Shown here in pieces: positions 1 to 8,239 of a DNA stretch of 64,000 bases. The DNA lies in the NCBI GenBank assembly GCA_964525495.1, contig CAZGHS010000001.1:1-64000 (forward strand). Reading direction: 5' to 3'. Source of the stretch: CAZGHS01 sp964525495 (GTDB lineage: Bacteria > Patescibacteriota > Microgenomatia > JALYQM01). The notes beneath the pieces are model-generated. The model saw only the letters and a program-made list of their open reading frames with translations. It searched no databases and was not told the DNA's origin. A program made the translations under genes and the position numbers. Every line of letters begins with the position of its first letter. The stretch's first letter is position 1.

Positions 1-309
1 CGTAGCCTCCCGATACGTCAAAGTGAATAAGTAATTAATCTAAAGATATCGAAGTCTATTCATTATTCGCCCGCGAGACCTTCCGCCGAGCGAGTAACTT
101 GGCATCTGAATTGATGCCAAAACGAGCAAGGGTAGTGTTTACATCTTAGTAGTGTTGTATTGCAAATGGTCTGTATGCCAGTATTGCCACGAGCTTGTTC
201 GAGCCAGAATAAGGAATATGCGAGATATAAAAACCAAATGAAAATGAATAACGGCGAAAATACGAGCTATCAATAGACAACCCTGACCTTCTCGCAGTAC
301 ACTATCCCT
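1..309. other. Gene-poor left edge with one hairpin
   Basis: I see no convincing coding region here; the first 35 bases could be the end of a gene cut by the window edge, because two forward frames reach a stop by about base 35. Bases 99-120 form a hairpin with an 8-bp perfect stem (TTGGCATC / GATGCCAA) and a TGAATT loop, without a T-run on either side, so it is not a standard terminator. The rest up to the promoter at 274 shows nothing I can name. Confidence 0.5.
274..303 (+). promoter_or_regulatory. Promoter of the 310 gene (leaderless)
   Basis: TAGACA (274-279), an 18-bp spacer and TACACT (298-303) resemble a sigma-70-type promoter. The -10 box ends only 6 nt before the ATG at 310, so transcription would start at or beside the start codon. 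There is no Shine-Dalgarno sequence. This geometry recurs across the window. Confidence 0.5.
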
Positions 310-753
310 ATGTCAAACAGCAAAAACAATATCTTCGTCCAGCTCTATGGCCCTATGGGCCAAGATGACGACCAAGATCAAGCTGACCAACTCAACCAGC
401 AAGGCGGCAACAAACCAAGTGGAACTCCTGAAGCTGATCCTTTTGCAGCATCTGCAGAATACTCACCTATACAGGAATACGTCGAAGAACCGCAGATCGA
501 ACACTCACTCCAAGAACACATGCAACAATCCAACCCGGCATTCAAACCGTTACCAGATATCCCCCTCACTCCGACACAAACTCCCCTTGTCCCAGGTATT
601 CAACCAGTTCAAATCGCACCGCTCCCACTCAGCGATCTAGAAGTAGAGAAAGAACTCAAAACAAACGTGTATAATGCAATCCGATGGCTCGCAGAGTGGT
701 GTTTACGACAACTACAAATGAAAGAACAAAAACAAAACACTCCGCAACACTAA
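310..753 (+). CDS. Proline-rich acidic protein, partner of secretion-like ATPase
   Basis: 147 residues, not recognised as a named family. The first 110 residues are low-complexity, rich in Gln, Asp, Glu and Pro, and probably disordered. The last 35 residues look helical and basic-amphipathic (around NAIRWLAEWCLRQLQ). It has no signal peptide or membrane segment. It lies 54 bp before the VirD4/HerA-like ATPase on the same strand, so a role beside that ATPase is likely, but this rests on position only. Start chosen because the ATG sits 6 nt after a -10 box with no alternative SD. Confidence 0.6.
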   Translation: MSNSKNNIFVQLYGPMGQDDDQDQADQLNQQGGNKPSGTPEADPFAASAEYSPIQEYVEEPQIEHSLQEHMQQSNPAFKPLPDIPLTPTQTPLVPGIQPVQIAPLPLSDLEVEKELKTNVYNAIRWLAEWCLRQLQMKEQKQNTPQH

Positions 754-807
754 AAACAACGTTTTTCTTGAATTAAAGGTTATAGACTGATACCCTAATA
801 AAAGACT

Positions 808-2769
808 ATGCAACCAGATATCACCGGAATACTTCCATTCATAGGACTCATTTTCGTAGCACTTCTACTGACACTTCTTCTCGTAGGATTGCTCCTTTTC
901 ATCGCTGGTTTTGTGTACGTTCGCACAGTGCTATACAAACAACGCGAGGCCGAGTCACTCAAATCCAAACTATTACAAATCCTCGTCCCTCGAGATAATG
1001 AAATAAAAATTGACGCAGCGGAGCAGATGTTCTCGGCCTTCTCCAGTATCTACAAACCGGGACTCATTCCATTACTTAAATACCAGCCTAATATCAGTTT
1101 CGAAATAGTCGCTCAATCCGAATCGCTCAAATTCTTTATTAACGTTCCGGACAAATACCAAGATCTCGTCGAAAAGCAAATTCACGCAGCCTATCCTGGT
1201 GCAGAGATCCGCATAGTTGATGAATACAATATTTTCAGCAAAGACGGCAAAGTAGCATTTGCATCCATGCGACTCAAAGACTCCAATCATTTCCCTATCA
1301 AAACATACAAAGAACTCGCAACAGATCCTCTATCAGCAATCACATCCACAATGGCCAAAATGCGACCAGGAGAAGGTGCAGCTGTACAAATAATGATCAC
1401 ACCCGCAGGCGGTGGATGGGCTAAAAAAGGATATCAATACGTCAAAGGAAGCAGATCACAAGAAACCGGCGAAAAACCAAAAGTTTCAGATGCCAAACAA
1501 CTTGAAGCAGTTGAACAAAAAATTGCGAAAGCAGGATTCGAAACCTCGGTTAATATTATCGTTTCAGCCGAATCCAAAGATGATGCCAACAGCTATCTCT
1601 CAAACATCAAAGCCGCTTTCGAACAGTTCGCTGGTCCGCACAATAATTTTAAAAACAAAAAAATACATTTCAAAAAGCGCTTTATTACCAATTTCATTTA
1701 CCGATACACCCCACTATTCTCTAAATCCAGCGTACTAAACTCAGAAGAGCTCGCATCCATTTACCACTTTCCGAGCAAAGCCATCGAAACTCCATATATC
1801 CACTGGCTCAACGCCAAACGTGCCGCTGCTCCTGCCAACCTACCTGCTAAAGGCCTCTACCTCGGTCACAGTATTTTCCGTGGTACCAAGCGTCCTATCT
1901 TCATTGGAGACGACGATCGTCGGAGACACATGTATATCATAGGTAAAACCGGTACCGGTAAATCCGAATTCCTCAAACAAATGGCTCTCCAAGATATTAA
2001 TGACGGCAAGGGTATCTGTTTCATGGATCCTCACGGAACCGCTATCTCAGACATCTTACAGCTTATCCCACCAGAACGCGCAGAAGATGTCATATATTTC
2101 AACCCATCAGACCTTGAGTATCCACTCGGTCTTAACCTACTTGAAGCTGAGACTGAAGAGCAGAAACACTTCATGGTTAACTCCATCATCGGTTTGATGT
2201 ACAAACTCTACGATCCACACCAAACAGGTATCATCGGTCCTCGATTCGAACACGCTATCCGCAACGCCATGCTCACCGTCATGTCAGTACCCAACAACTC
2301 ATTTATCGAAGTCGTACGTATCCTGACCGACGCAAAGTATATGCAAGAATTGTTGCCAAATGTCACCGATCCTATGGTTCGCCGCTATTGGACCGACCAG
2401 ATCGCCCAAACATCAGACTTCCACAAATCCGAAGTACTCGACTACATCGTTTCCAAATTCGGCCGTTTCGTTACCAACAAAATGATGCGCAATATCATTG
2501 GTCAATCCAAATCCGCCTTCGACTTCCGCAAAGTCATGGATGAAAAGAAAATATTACTCGTCAATCTAGCTAAAGGTGAAATCGGTGAAGAAAATTCAAA
2601 CTTCCTTGGACTCGTACTCGTACCACGATTACTCGTCGCGGCTATGTCCCGCTCCGACTCTATCGCCAAAGGCATCGACTTCCCAGATTTCTACCTCTAC
2701 GTCGATGAGTTCCAAAACTTCGCTACCTCTACCTTCGCAGACATTCTCTCCGAAGCTCGTAAATTCTAA
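808..2769 (+). CDS. Type IV secretion / conjugation-like ATPase, N-terminal part
   Basis: HerA/VirD4/TraG-like P-loop ATPase, a family that pumps DNA or protein through cell-envelope machines. Residues 10-40 form a membrane anchor. Walker A is GKTGTGKSEF near residue 380, followed by MDPHG; Walker B is YLYVDEFQNF near residue 630. The frame stops at TAA 2767-2769 directly after SEARKF, in the middle of the conserved block that normally continues with (R/K/G)LNL and an NQF-type helix. The missing end is present in the same frame just downstream (2770-3144), so the complete protein would be 778 residues. A single A-to-T change of a Lys AAA codon would explain it. Real nonsense mutation, sequencing error and read-through all remain possible. 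Confidence 0.85.
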   Translation: MQPDITGILPFIGLIFVALLLTLLLVGLLLFIAGFVYVRTVLYKQREAESLKSKLLQILVPRDNEIKIDAAEQMFSAFSSIYKPGLIPLLKYQPNISFEIVAQSESLKFFINVPDKYQDLVEKQIHAAYPGAEIRIVDEYNIFSKDGKVAFASMRLKDSNHFPIKTYKELATDPLSAITSTMAKMRPGEGAAVQIMITPAGGGWAKKGYQYVKGSRSQETGEKPKVSDAKQLEAVEQKIAKAGFETSVNIIVSAESKDDANSYLSNIKAAFEQFAGPHNNFKNKKIHFKKRFITNFIYRYTPLFSKSSVLNSEELASIYHFPSKAIETPYIHWLNAKRAAAPANLPAKGLYLGHSIFRGTKRPIFIGDDDRRRHMYIIGKTGTGKSEFLKQMALQDINDGKGICFMDPHGTAISDILQLIPPERAEDVIYFNPSDLEYPLGLNLLEAETEEQKHFMVNSIIGLMYKLYDPHQTGIIGPRFEHAIRNAMLTVMSVPNNSFIEVVRILTDAKYMQELLPNVTDPMVRRYWTDQIAQTSDFHKSEVLDYIVSKFGRFVTNKMMRNIIGQSKSAFDFRKVMDEKKILLVNLAKGEIGEENSNFLGLVLVPRLLVAAMSRSDSIAKGIDFPDFYLYVDEFQNFATSTFADILSEARKF

Positions 2770-3144
2770 CTCAACCTCGTTGTAGCAAATCAGTTCATCG
2801 GACAAATGGAAGAAAATATCAAAAATGCTATCTTTGGCAACGTCGGTACCATCGTCTCATTCCGTGTCGGTGTGACAGACGCAAACTATCTCCAACACGA
2901 ATTTCAACCAACCTTCAACGAACAAGATCTCATCAATATTGAACGCTTCAATGCCTACGCTAAAACGCTTGTCGGCGGAGAACCAACCCCAGCCTTCTCA
3001 CTCGACACTACCAAAGACATAGCCATCGAACGCGCTATGATGAGCCAAGAGCTTGCAGAGATGATCAAAGAACTCTCCCGCCTCAAATACGGCATTGAAA
3101 GAGACATTGTAGAAATAGAGATGCAGCGAAGATCGAATTTGTAA
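2770..3144 (+). pseudogene. In-frame C-terminal remainder of the secretion-like ATPase
   Basis: Continues the 808 gene in the same frame immediately after its TAA. It begins LNLVVANQFIGQMEE, which is the conserved C-terminal ATPase block of this family, and ends with a charged helical tail. The first ATG is at 2806, but that start would remove the conserved LNLVVANQF strand, so independent translation would not make a sensible domain. No frameshift is needed to join the halves; only one codon differs. I treat it as part of a broken or read-through gene, not as a separate gene. Confidence 0.75.
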
Positions 3145-3420
3145 TTATTTAAATAGTTCCGACTGCTTACCAAGTACCTCAAACACCACGATCATCCCCT
3201 TCTCACCATACATCTCACGGTAGATCGCTCTAAAGTCATCCACAACATTTATACTCCTATAACCAATAAATCTGCCGGAGAGCAGATGATTATTAAGAGA
3301 CGGATGATATTTATTAGAAAGAAGAAGCTGAAGATTATCACGAAAAGCGAGCTTCATTTCGTCTGGAACAGCTCGCAACTGCTTATCAAATTGTTTAGAA
3401 AATTGAATTTCAAGATGCAT
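3145..3420 (-). CDS. RelE/YafQ-type toxin, putative mRNA interferase
   Basis: 91 residues, the usual size of RelE/ParE-superfamily toxins. The pattern FSKQFDKQLRAVP, then LLSGRFIGYRSINVVDDFRAIYRE, then IVVFEVLGKQSELF matches the beta-sheet core of YafQ/RelE-like proteins, including the basic/aromatic strand residues (Arg in FRAIYR) used for RNA cleavage and a C-terminal aromatic. RelE-like members cleave mRNA on the ribosome. The gene follows its antitoxin (3445-3729) with a 24-bp gap on the same strand, the classical antitoxin-first order. Exact catalytic set cannot be proven by eye. Confidence 0.8.
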   Translation of the reverse strand: MHLEIQFSKQFDKQLRAVPDEMKLAFRDNLQLLLSNKYHPSLNNHLLSGRFIGYRSINVVDDFRAIYREMYGEKGMIVVFEVLGKQSELFK

Positions 3421-3444
3421 GAATTATACCAAACACGCAGTGTC

Positions 3445-3729
3445 TTATTTTTTCGTAGATAATTTCTCTACGTATTTTAACGCATCTTCCGCTCGACTGA
3501 AAGACACAACTTCGCCTTTCTTTACTTGTTTACTGGACTCTAAAAGCATATCCTCAAGATAAGGGGTCGGTTCATAGCTTATACTAAAATTAACTGTCTT
3601 GGATCGAACCAATTGACGCAAAAAGCCGTTTACTAAAGAACTGAGCGTAAAACCCAAATCCTCAGCCACTTCCTGAGCATCCTTCTTAACCTGTTTATCT
3701 ACCTTCACATTCACCACTGATGTATTCAT
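3445..3729 (-). CDS. RelB/DinJ-type antitoxin
   Basis: 94 residues. The N-terminal half (NTSVVNVKVDKQVKKDAQEV, then LGFTLSSLVNGFLRQLV) is a ribbon-helix-helix DNA-binding fold as in RelB/DinJ, and the acidic C-terminal half would wrap the toxin. I start at the ATG at 3729, not at GTG 3735, because the -10 box of a consensus promoter ends 8 nt before this ATG. RHH antitoxins repress their own operon, and a perfect 7-bp inverted repeat overlaps that -10 box. The pair sits just before tRNA-Ile(UAU) and the integrated element. Confidence 0.82.
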   Translation of the reverse strand: MNTSVVNVKVDKQVKKDAQEVAEDLGFTLSSLVNGFLRQLVRSKTVNFSISYEPTPYLEDMLLESSKQVKKGEVVSFSRAEDALKYVEKLSTKK

Positions 3730-3737
3730 ATGCACGA

Positions 3738-3766
3738 AGTATATACGACATATATACCCATGTCAA
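3738..3766 (-). promoter_or_regulatory. relBE-like promoter with overlapping operator
   Basis: On the minus strand TTGACA (3766-3761), exactly 17 bp, then TATACT (3743-3738): a near-consensus promoter, the strongest in the window. Inverted repeat GTATATA-N5-TATATAC at 3739-3757 covers the -10 box and part of the spacer. A dimeric RHH antitoxin binding there would block polymerase, the expected autoregulation for this family. Confidence 0.75.
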
Positions 3767-3781
3767 GGGCAATTACATATC

Positions 3782-3810
3782 TTTACGCGAGATATGAGAG
3801 AACGTATAAT
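3782..3810 (+). promoter_or_regulatory. Promoter of tRNA-Ile(UAU)
   Basis: TTTACG (3782-3787), 17-bp spacer, TATAAT (3805-3810), ending 16 nt before the mature tRNA 5' end. The spacing leaves room for a short 5' leader to be removed by RNase P. Confidence 0.65.
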
Positions 3811-3826
3811 GCCTCATAGAACATTT

Positions 3827-3899
3827 GGAGCTATAGCTCAGTTGGTAGAGCGACAAGCTTATACCTTGTTGGTCCTAGGTTCGAGTCCTAGTAGCTCCA
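3827..3899 (+). tRNA. tRNA-Ile(UAU), 73 nt
   Basis: Complete cloverleaf: acceptor GGAGCTA / TAGCTCC, D-arm GCTC / GAGC, anticodon stem ACAAG / CTTGT with loop CTTATAC, T-arm CTAGG / CCTAG with TTCGAGT, discriminator A. The anticodon is TAT, which reads AUA. CCA is not encoded (next bases CAT). Most bacteria read AUA with a CAU tRNA modified to lysidine by TilS; a genuine UAU tRNA-Ile is uncommon. The gene is the attachment site of an integrated element, whose recombinase ends inside it on the other strand. Confidence 0.93.
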
Positions 3900-5424
3900 C
3901 ATTCTCTGACAAACAAGACGCAAGTTGATTGATTATCTCAAATGGAAGGGATAATTCATGGTTCGAATAAGCTCCATTTAGGTACAAGACTCCTTTAGGA
4001 AAAATTAAGCGTTGCAACTTTACCTTATTTTCAGGAGTGGCTTCAAACCAACATTTTTGCGGGGTTCGAATAAAATTAGACGCATACTCAATATCCGCTT
4101 CCACATCCAACTTCTTATCACCTGTTTCCGCTACATCCATCGTTGCTAAACTTATCTGTTGCTCAATATCATCTAAATGTTTTTTAAGCATATCATCAGT
4201 AAAAATTCCCTTCTGTGCTTTTTGAATAAACCATTCCCGATTGTCTTCTAACTCCTGTATCTTCTGCGACTTCTGACTATATTCGCTCTTTAGTTCTTGA
4301 AATTTTAGCTGATACTTCTTTATGACTGTTTGCTTAAACAATTCTACGAATTCAGGTTTTGGTTTTATCTGACTGAGATACTCATAAAAGTCTTCTTCAA
4401 AATCACTTCTCTTAATCATCTTAGAATATCTAGGGCATATTTTTGTGAGGCAATAATAATAGGGATGCTTCTTCGTTCTACCTTGCGACCAACATGCAGT
4501 CATTGGATTTCCGCACTCACCGCACATTGCAAACTTTCGTAGAGGGAAATCAGGATTAAAGTGTTGTCTATACTTTTTAGTATTATTACTTTTACCGAAC
4601 ATAACCTGCTGACACTTCTGATATGTTGCCATATCTATTATTGCTTCATGTTTACCTCGAATTAATTTCTTTTCACTGTTATAAAAATATCCCGTATAGA
4701 AAATTGTAGTAAGAATTTTTTGTACTGACTGTTTGGGAAATGTAAGTATCTTTCCCTTCCACGTACGTAATTTCTTTTTGTTAAACTCTTTGGATAATAA
4801 AGTAATCGAGTATGTGCCAGTAGAATACAATTTATAAAGTTGCTTGAATGCATCAGCACAATTTTCATCAAGCTCACAAACGCTTAATCGTACACCTGGA
4901 ATCTGCGGTCTTCGATATCCATCAGGAGGTTGCCACGGCCACATACCATCATCAGCTCGCTTCCACATTGCTATTTTTATTCGTTCTCTTCTCACCTCGT
5001 TATCGTATTCATTGACCGCAGCAAGTACTCCTTCAACTAATCTACCTGAAGGTGATTCATCAATACGTTCAGTAGCAGACCGAAGGAAAATATTTAATTT
5101 CAAAAGCTGGCTACGAAGCCAATGATGTTGCTCTTGTGAGCGAGCAAATCTATCTAACTTATATACAACCAAAACATCAAACTTACCATGATTCCTCTTT
5201 GCAAACTCTAATAGCTCAGCAGCACGCGCAGTATTAGATGCTTTAGCACTTACCGCTTCACGCCTTTCAACTCCAACTACTTCAAACCCTTCTGTTTCAC
5301 AAGAGCTTCGACAAATCTTTTCCTGAGTAGGTAAAGATGTGTTGTCGATTTGTTTATCCCCGCTAGTACGCAAATATATAATAGCTCTTTTCATTTCTTT
5401 AACTATTATATTCGTATTGTCCAT
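3859..5424 (-). CDS. Large serine recombinase (integrase) of element A
   Basis: 521 residues. Resolvase domain with the nucleophile in YLRTSGDKQ (Ser21) and the VYKLDRFARS motif; then a recombinase domain (residues about 190-290); a zinc ribbon (CGECGNPM...YYYCLTKIC, about 300-330); a coiled coil (about 370-450) and a short C-terminal region. Large serine recombinases integrate and excise elements through short att sites. The last 12 residues (ELLGLEPRTNKV) and the stop are encoded by the antisense strand of tRNA-Ile(UAU), so part of the reading frame is host DNA. Start ATG at 5424; Met11 is an alternative. Confidence 0.92.
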   Translation of the reverse strand: MDNTNIIVKEMKRAIIYLRTSGDKQIDNTSLPTQEKICRSSCETEGFEVVGVERREAVSAKASNTARAAELLEFAKRNHGKFDVLVVYKLDRFARSQEQHHWLRSQLLKLNIFLRSATERIDESPSGRLVEGVLAAVNEYDNEVRRERIKIAMWKRADDGMWPWQPPDGYRRPQIPGVRLSVCELDENCADAFKQLYKLYSTGTYSITLLSKEFNKKKLRTWKGKILTFPKQSVQKILTTIFYTGYFYNSEKKLIRGKHEAIIDMATYQKCQQVMFGKSNNTKKYRQHFNPDFPLRKFAMCGECGNPMTACWSQGRTKKHPYYYCLTKICPRYSKMIKRSDFEEDFYEYLSQIKPKPEFVELFKQTVIKKYQLKFQELKSEYSQKSQKIQELEDNREWFIQKAQKGIFTDDMLKKHLDDIEQQISLATMDVAETGDKKLDVEADIEYASNFIRTPQKCWFEATPENKVKLQRLIFPKGVLYLNGAYSNHELSLPFEIINQLASCLSENVELLGLEPRTNKV

Positions 5425-5435
5425 ATAGTGCTAAT

Positions 5436-5615
5436 TTATATTTTTTTAGATAAAGTTATTTCAATGGCAGTATCAGCAAGTAACTCAATTAGAATTTGAA
5501 TTTGTAATATCTCATCATCAGTTAAGTGAGTATAGTTTTCTCCTAAAATCTTCCTATATTGATTGATAGAAATAAGTGGAACATGTCGTACCAATGCCTC
5601 ATCTACTCTGACCAC
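5436..5615 (-). CDS. Small protein between ATPase and recombinase
   Basis: 59 residues from a GTG start at 5613-5615, overlapping the end of the upstream ATPase gene by 13 bp and ending 11 bp before the recombinase start. The sequence contains INQYRKILGENYTHLTDDEI followed by an Ile/Leu-rich helix and an acidic end. Short proteins with a YRKLLG...TDEQI-like pattern are often found beside serine recombinases in CPR elements (from memory). Function unknown; possibly a recombination directionality or accessory factor, from position only. Frame and overlaps support a real gene. Confidence 0.55.
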   Translation of the reverse strand: MVRVDEALVRHVPLISINQYRKILGENYTHLTDDEILQIQILIELLADTAIEITLSKKI

Positions 5616-6988
5616 TTTGATTCCTCACCGAAAACTGATTGAACTACTTGTAGCTGTTGTTCTTCGTTAAGCTCATCTATTGGTGTAATGTCTGTATTAA
5701 CCAAAGAGCCGCCTAACTTATAATTGTTGGACAAAAAATCCGCTGCATCGAGAACAAGGAAGTTATAGAAAGTATCAACAACTTTATAAGTAGAAGGCTG
5801 ACTTCCTGAATTTTTTGATTCTTCAGCAATACCCAAATGGGATAACTCTTTCAATAGTCTATACATAGTCTTCTGCGACTTTGCATAGTAAGAAGAAAGA
5901 ATATTTTTATCAAGAACACCACCATGTTCACTAAACGCTCTAACAGCTTTTGCTCGGTCAAATGGCATTGATGAAAGCACTACCCCTCGAACAATAGATA
6001 GTTCATCCCTTCCAACGATACTTTTACCCGATACAATTGCTAAGTTCTTAGCTAGTTCAATTAATTGTAAGGTAGCTCTCCAGGGCTGTTCAATCTGAGC
6101 ATCCCCGTACTCCCAATCCTTGCGTTCATATCCTGAGTTATCACGATAAACAACAGAATTAGGAATAGTTATCCCTCTACATCGAGAGAGGAATTTTGCA
6201 GCAATTTCAATGTATTGTCGAACATGAGAAGGTATATCTACATCAATATCCTTCTTTTGAGTTAGCTGATGTAAATACGAAGAAGCATGAAGTTGTGCAG
6301 TATGCTCAAGAGCTTCCCTATCTCTACCTGAAAAGATACTTACAAATCCAGCTTCTTCTTCTGTAGAGCTAATATCAGGAAGTGTATAAAACAAAAATCG
6401 TGGACCCACTGTATTTAAGTATTGTGTATGCTTACTGAGAGTCGCGGGAGTGATAGCACCAAGATGAGAAAAAATGCTTTTTGTTGAAATGAGCCCTCTG
6501 CTACCTGAAAACTTACTAAACTCTTTATCATAAATACCCACCAAATCTCCAATAATTTTTCTTGTAGCTTTTTCATCCATAGAAAATAACGGAGTCCAAT
6601 CTTTAATGATAAGAACTTTTTTATCCAGCTCATTAAGTAAGTCATACACCTTTTCATTACCTCTCACTCTCTCACCGGATATAAAAGAGTTTTGAGTGAA
6701 AGTATCTAATGAGTAGGTAGAGGGGGCATGCTTAATTAATCTCACTAAATCACTTTTTCCAGAAGAAGGAGGGCTAACAATAACCAGCCAAAGCATTACG
6801 GCTATACTAGTGTGAGCTGATAGACCTACCGCTAAAACTAGTTTAAGTGCTGTAGTTGAATTAGGTATAAATTTCTCTACAACTACTACAACCTCTTCAA
6901 AGGTTAAGGATTCTTCTATAAGAATAACTTCACTACTACGCGGAATATTTGTCCTGCTAGTTTCCTGAGGCATACGAATTTTCTCCAT
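5603..6988 (-). CDS. P-loop ATPase with C-terminal winged helix, helicase/primase-like
   Basis: 461 residues. Walker A is VSPPSSGKSDLVRL near residue 71; a Walker-B-like strand VLIIKDWTPLF follows near residue 120. The pattern SFISGERVRG, KDWTPLFSMDE, GDLVGIYDKEF is typical of plasmid and satellite replication ATPases (DUF3987-like or primase-associated helicases). The C-terminal third (around PFDRAKAVRAFSEHGGVLDKN, KTMYRLLKELSHLGI) is a winged helix-turn-helix. It probably drives replication or partition of the excised element. The family is my judgement from motifs and is not certain. Its start overlaps the upstream gene by 32 bp, showing an operon. Confidence 0.6.
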   Translation of the reverse strand: MEKIRMPQETSRTNIPRSSEVILIEESLTFEEVVVVVEKFIPNSTTALKLVLAVGLSAHTSIAVMLWLVIVSPPSSGKSDLVRLIKHAPSTYSLDTFTQNSFISGERVRGNEKVYDLLNELDKKVLIIKDWTPLFSMDEKATRKIIGDLVGIYDKEFSKFSGSRGLISTKSIFSHLGAITPATLSKHTQYLNTVGPRFLFYTLPDISSTEEEAGFVSIFSGRDREALEHTAQLHASSYLHQLTQKKDIDVDIPSHVRQYIEIAAKFLSRCRGITIPNSVVYRDNSGYERKDWEYGDAQIEQPWRATLQLIELAKNLAIVSGKSIVGRDELSIVRGVVLSSMPFDRAKAVRAFSEHGGVLDKNILSSYYAKSQKTMYRLLKELSHLGIAEESKNSGSQPSTYKVVDTFYNFLVLDAADFLSNNYKLGGSLVNTDITPIDELNEEQQLQVVQSVFGEESKWSE

Positions 6989-7238
6989 TTCTTAAATTTG
7001 CTACTGTTTTCCAAAAAGTATCAATTGCATCAAAGAAATCTTTAGCTTGAATTGATGGTGCAGTACGAGTATGAAATTGCTCGACCAATAACTCAGCATT
7101 ATTTTTAGGCGAGAAACGCCAATAGAGAATACCGTTTTTTGAATAGCTACCGTTGAACTCTATAAATCCACTAAAGGAAGCAGCGAGTAAATAAGGGGCA
7201 AGTTGTTTATCACGTTCTAAATGAACATCTTCTGTCAT
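6957..7238 (-). CDS. DUF5659-like small protein
   Basis: 93 residues. The pattern LAPYLLAASFSGFIEF, then ILYWRFSPKNNAELLVEQF, then IQAKDFFDAIDTFWKTV fits the DUF5659-type layout (a helix, beta strands, then an F-[FY]-x-A helix) known from phages and integrated elements, function unknown. A strong SD (GGAGGAA, 7 nt before ATG) supports the start at 7238. It overlaps the ATPase gene by 32 bp and is probably translated together with it. Confidence 0.55.
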   Translation of the reverse strand: MTEDVHLERDKQLAPYLLAASFSGFIEFNGSYSKNGILYWRFSPKNNAELLVEQFHTRTAPSIQAKDFFDAIDTFWKTVANLRNGENSYASGN

Positions 7239-7337
7239 TAGTTAAATTCCTCCATACGTTACTTTTAGATATTATGGAGTTTATAAATTTTGAGGAATGA
7301 AGACCAACGATGTACTTTATTTTTCGGAAGTAAAAAT

Positions 7338-7887
7338 TTAACTTTTTGTTTTTCCCATTGGATAGACTTTTTCGAAACAATCTTTAGCGTATCTTATGCA
7401 TATTCTTAAATCGTCTCGTGTATAAGTTTTTTTCGTAGCAGAAAAATATTCAGGCTGTACTTCCTGAGTATCATCTATTTGCTGTTCTATTTGTTCGAAA
7501 GACTTACCGTCTATCTCAATTTGACGATACACCCATACACAAAATGTAAAGTAATTGAGATTAAATCTAGCACTATTGAAGTGCCGAACAGGGAGTATTT
7601 CTAAAGAAGGTTTAATAATTGGATTCCATTGTTTCCTTACTTGAGATATAAACCCTTCTCGGGAAATATGTTCCTTGATTAAAATACTTGGATACAATGA
7701 ATAACCTTCATACACATTAGTATGAATATCTCCGTGAGGCAAAAACTCTATTTGTCGTATTGCATTAGGAATAGGTAAGACTCCAGTTGTCATCTTTATG
7801 CTTAACGAGATACTCCAATCACTATGTAGTCCACATATTTTAGCTAGTGCTTTACTCTCCTCCAACACTAATTTTTGCTGACTACTA
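7338..7887 (-). CDS. C-terminal part of an unknown protein, cut by assembly gap
   Basis: About 183 residues from the gap edge to the stop at 7338. Contains IPNAIRQIEFLPHGDIH, KEHISREGFISQVRKQW and a helical end with repeated acidic and basic residues. I do not recognise a family. It probably belongs to the same gene as 7898-8178: same strand, no start signal of its own at the gap. The exact joining frame cannot be told because the number of missing bases is unknown. Confidence 0.5.
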
Positions 7888-7897
7888 NNNNNNNNNN
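7888..7897. other. Assembly gap (ten Ns)
   Basis: Ten undetermined bases, the usual placeholder for a scaffold gap of unknown length. Gene order across it is inferred from read pairing, not sequence. It falls inside a coding region, so one protein is broken in this record. Confidence 0.98.
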
Positions 7898-8178
7898 CTA
7901 AGCTGTTCATTATTGCTTTTATATAAAAGAAAACTCATTTCTACAATATCTTTGATATAGGGGTTTTTTGGATAGGAAAGTAATATTTCTGAATCTTCTC
8001 TTATGGATATGTAGCGCGCTTCTAAACGTGGGTGATATGTAAGAATAAGCGCGTAGGCATACTCAGTCTTCTCAGGGGGTGCTGCGCTCATGCTTTGCGT
8101 AAATACGACATCATCAAATAAAACTTTGTTTGCGAAAGTATCAATTACTAGCTGAGTGCGCGGGGAATCATTTTTCAT
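7898..8178 (-). CDS. N-terminal part of an unknown protein, cut by assembly gap
   Basis: About 93 residues from an ATG at 8178 to the gap. The open frame reaches back to 8301, but the longer start would overlap the preceding gene by 62 bp; the ATG at 8178 follows a weak AAAG and removes the overlap. The sequence has FANKVLFDDVVFTQSM and AYALILTYHPRLEARYI, which look like beta strands. No family recognised. It is probably the beginning of the protein whose end is 7338-7887. Confidence 0.5.
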
Positions 8179-8239
8179 TTCTACATCTTTATAGTTAATA
8201 AGCTCAATTATACTATGAGATGTAACATTTATGGCGAAA

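Noticed and set aside
808..3144. Stop-codon recoding (alternative genetic code) as explanation for the TAA
   Set aside because: TAA ends many other complete genes here, and UGA also ends genes at family-typical lengths.
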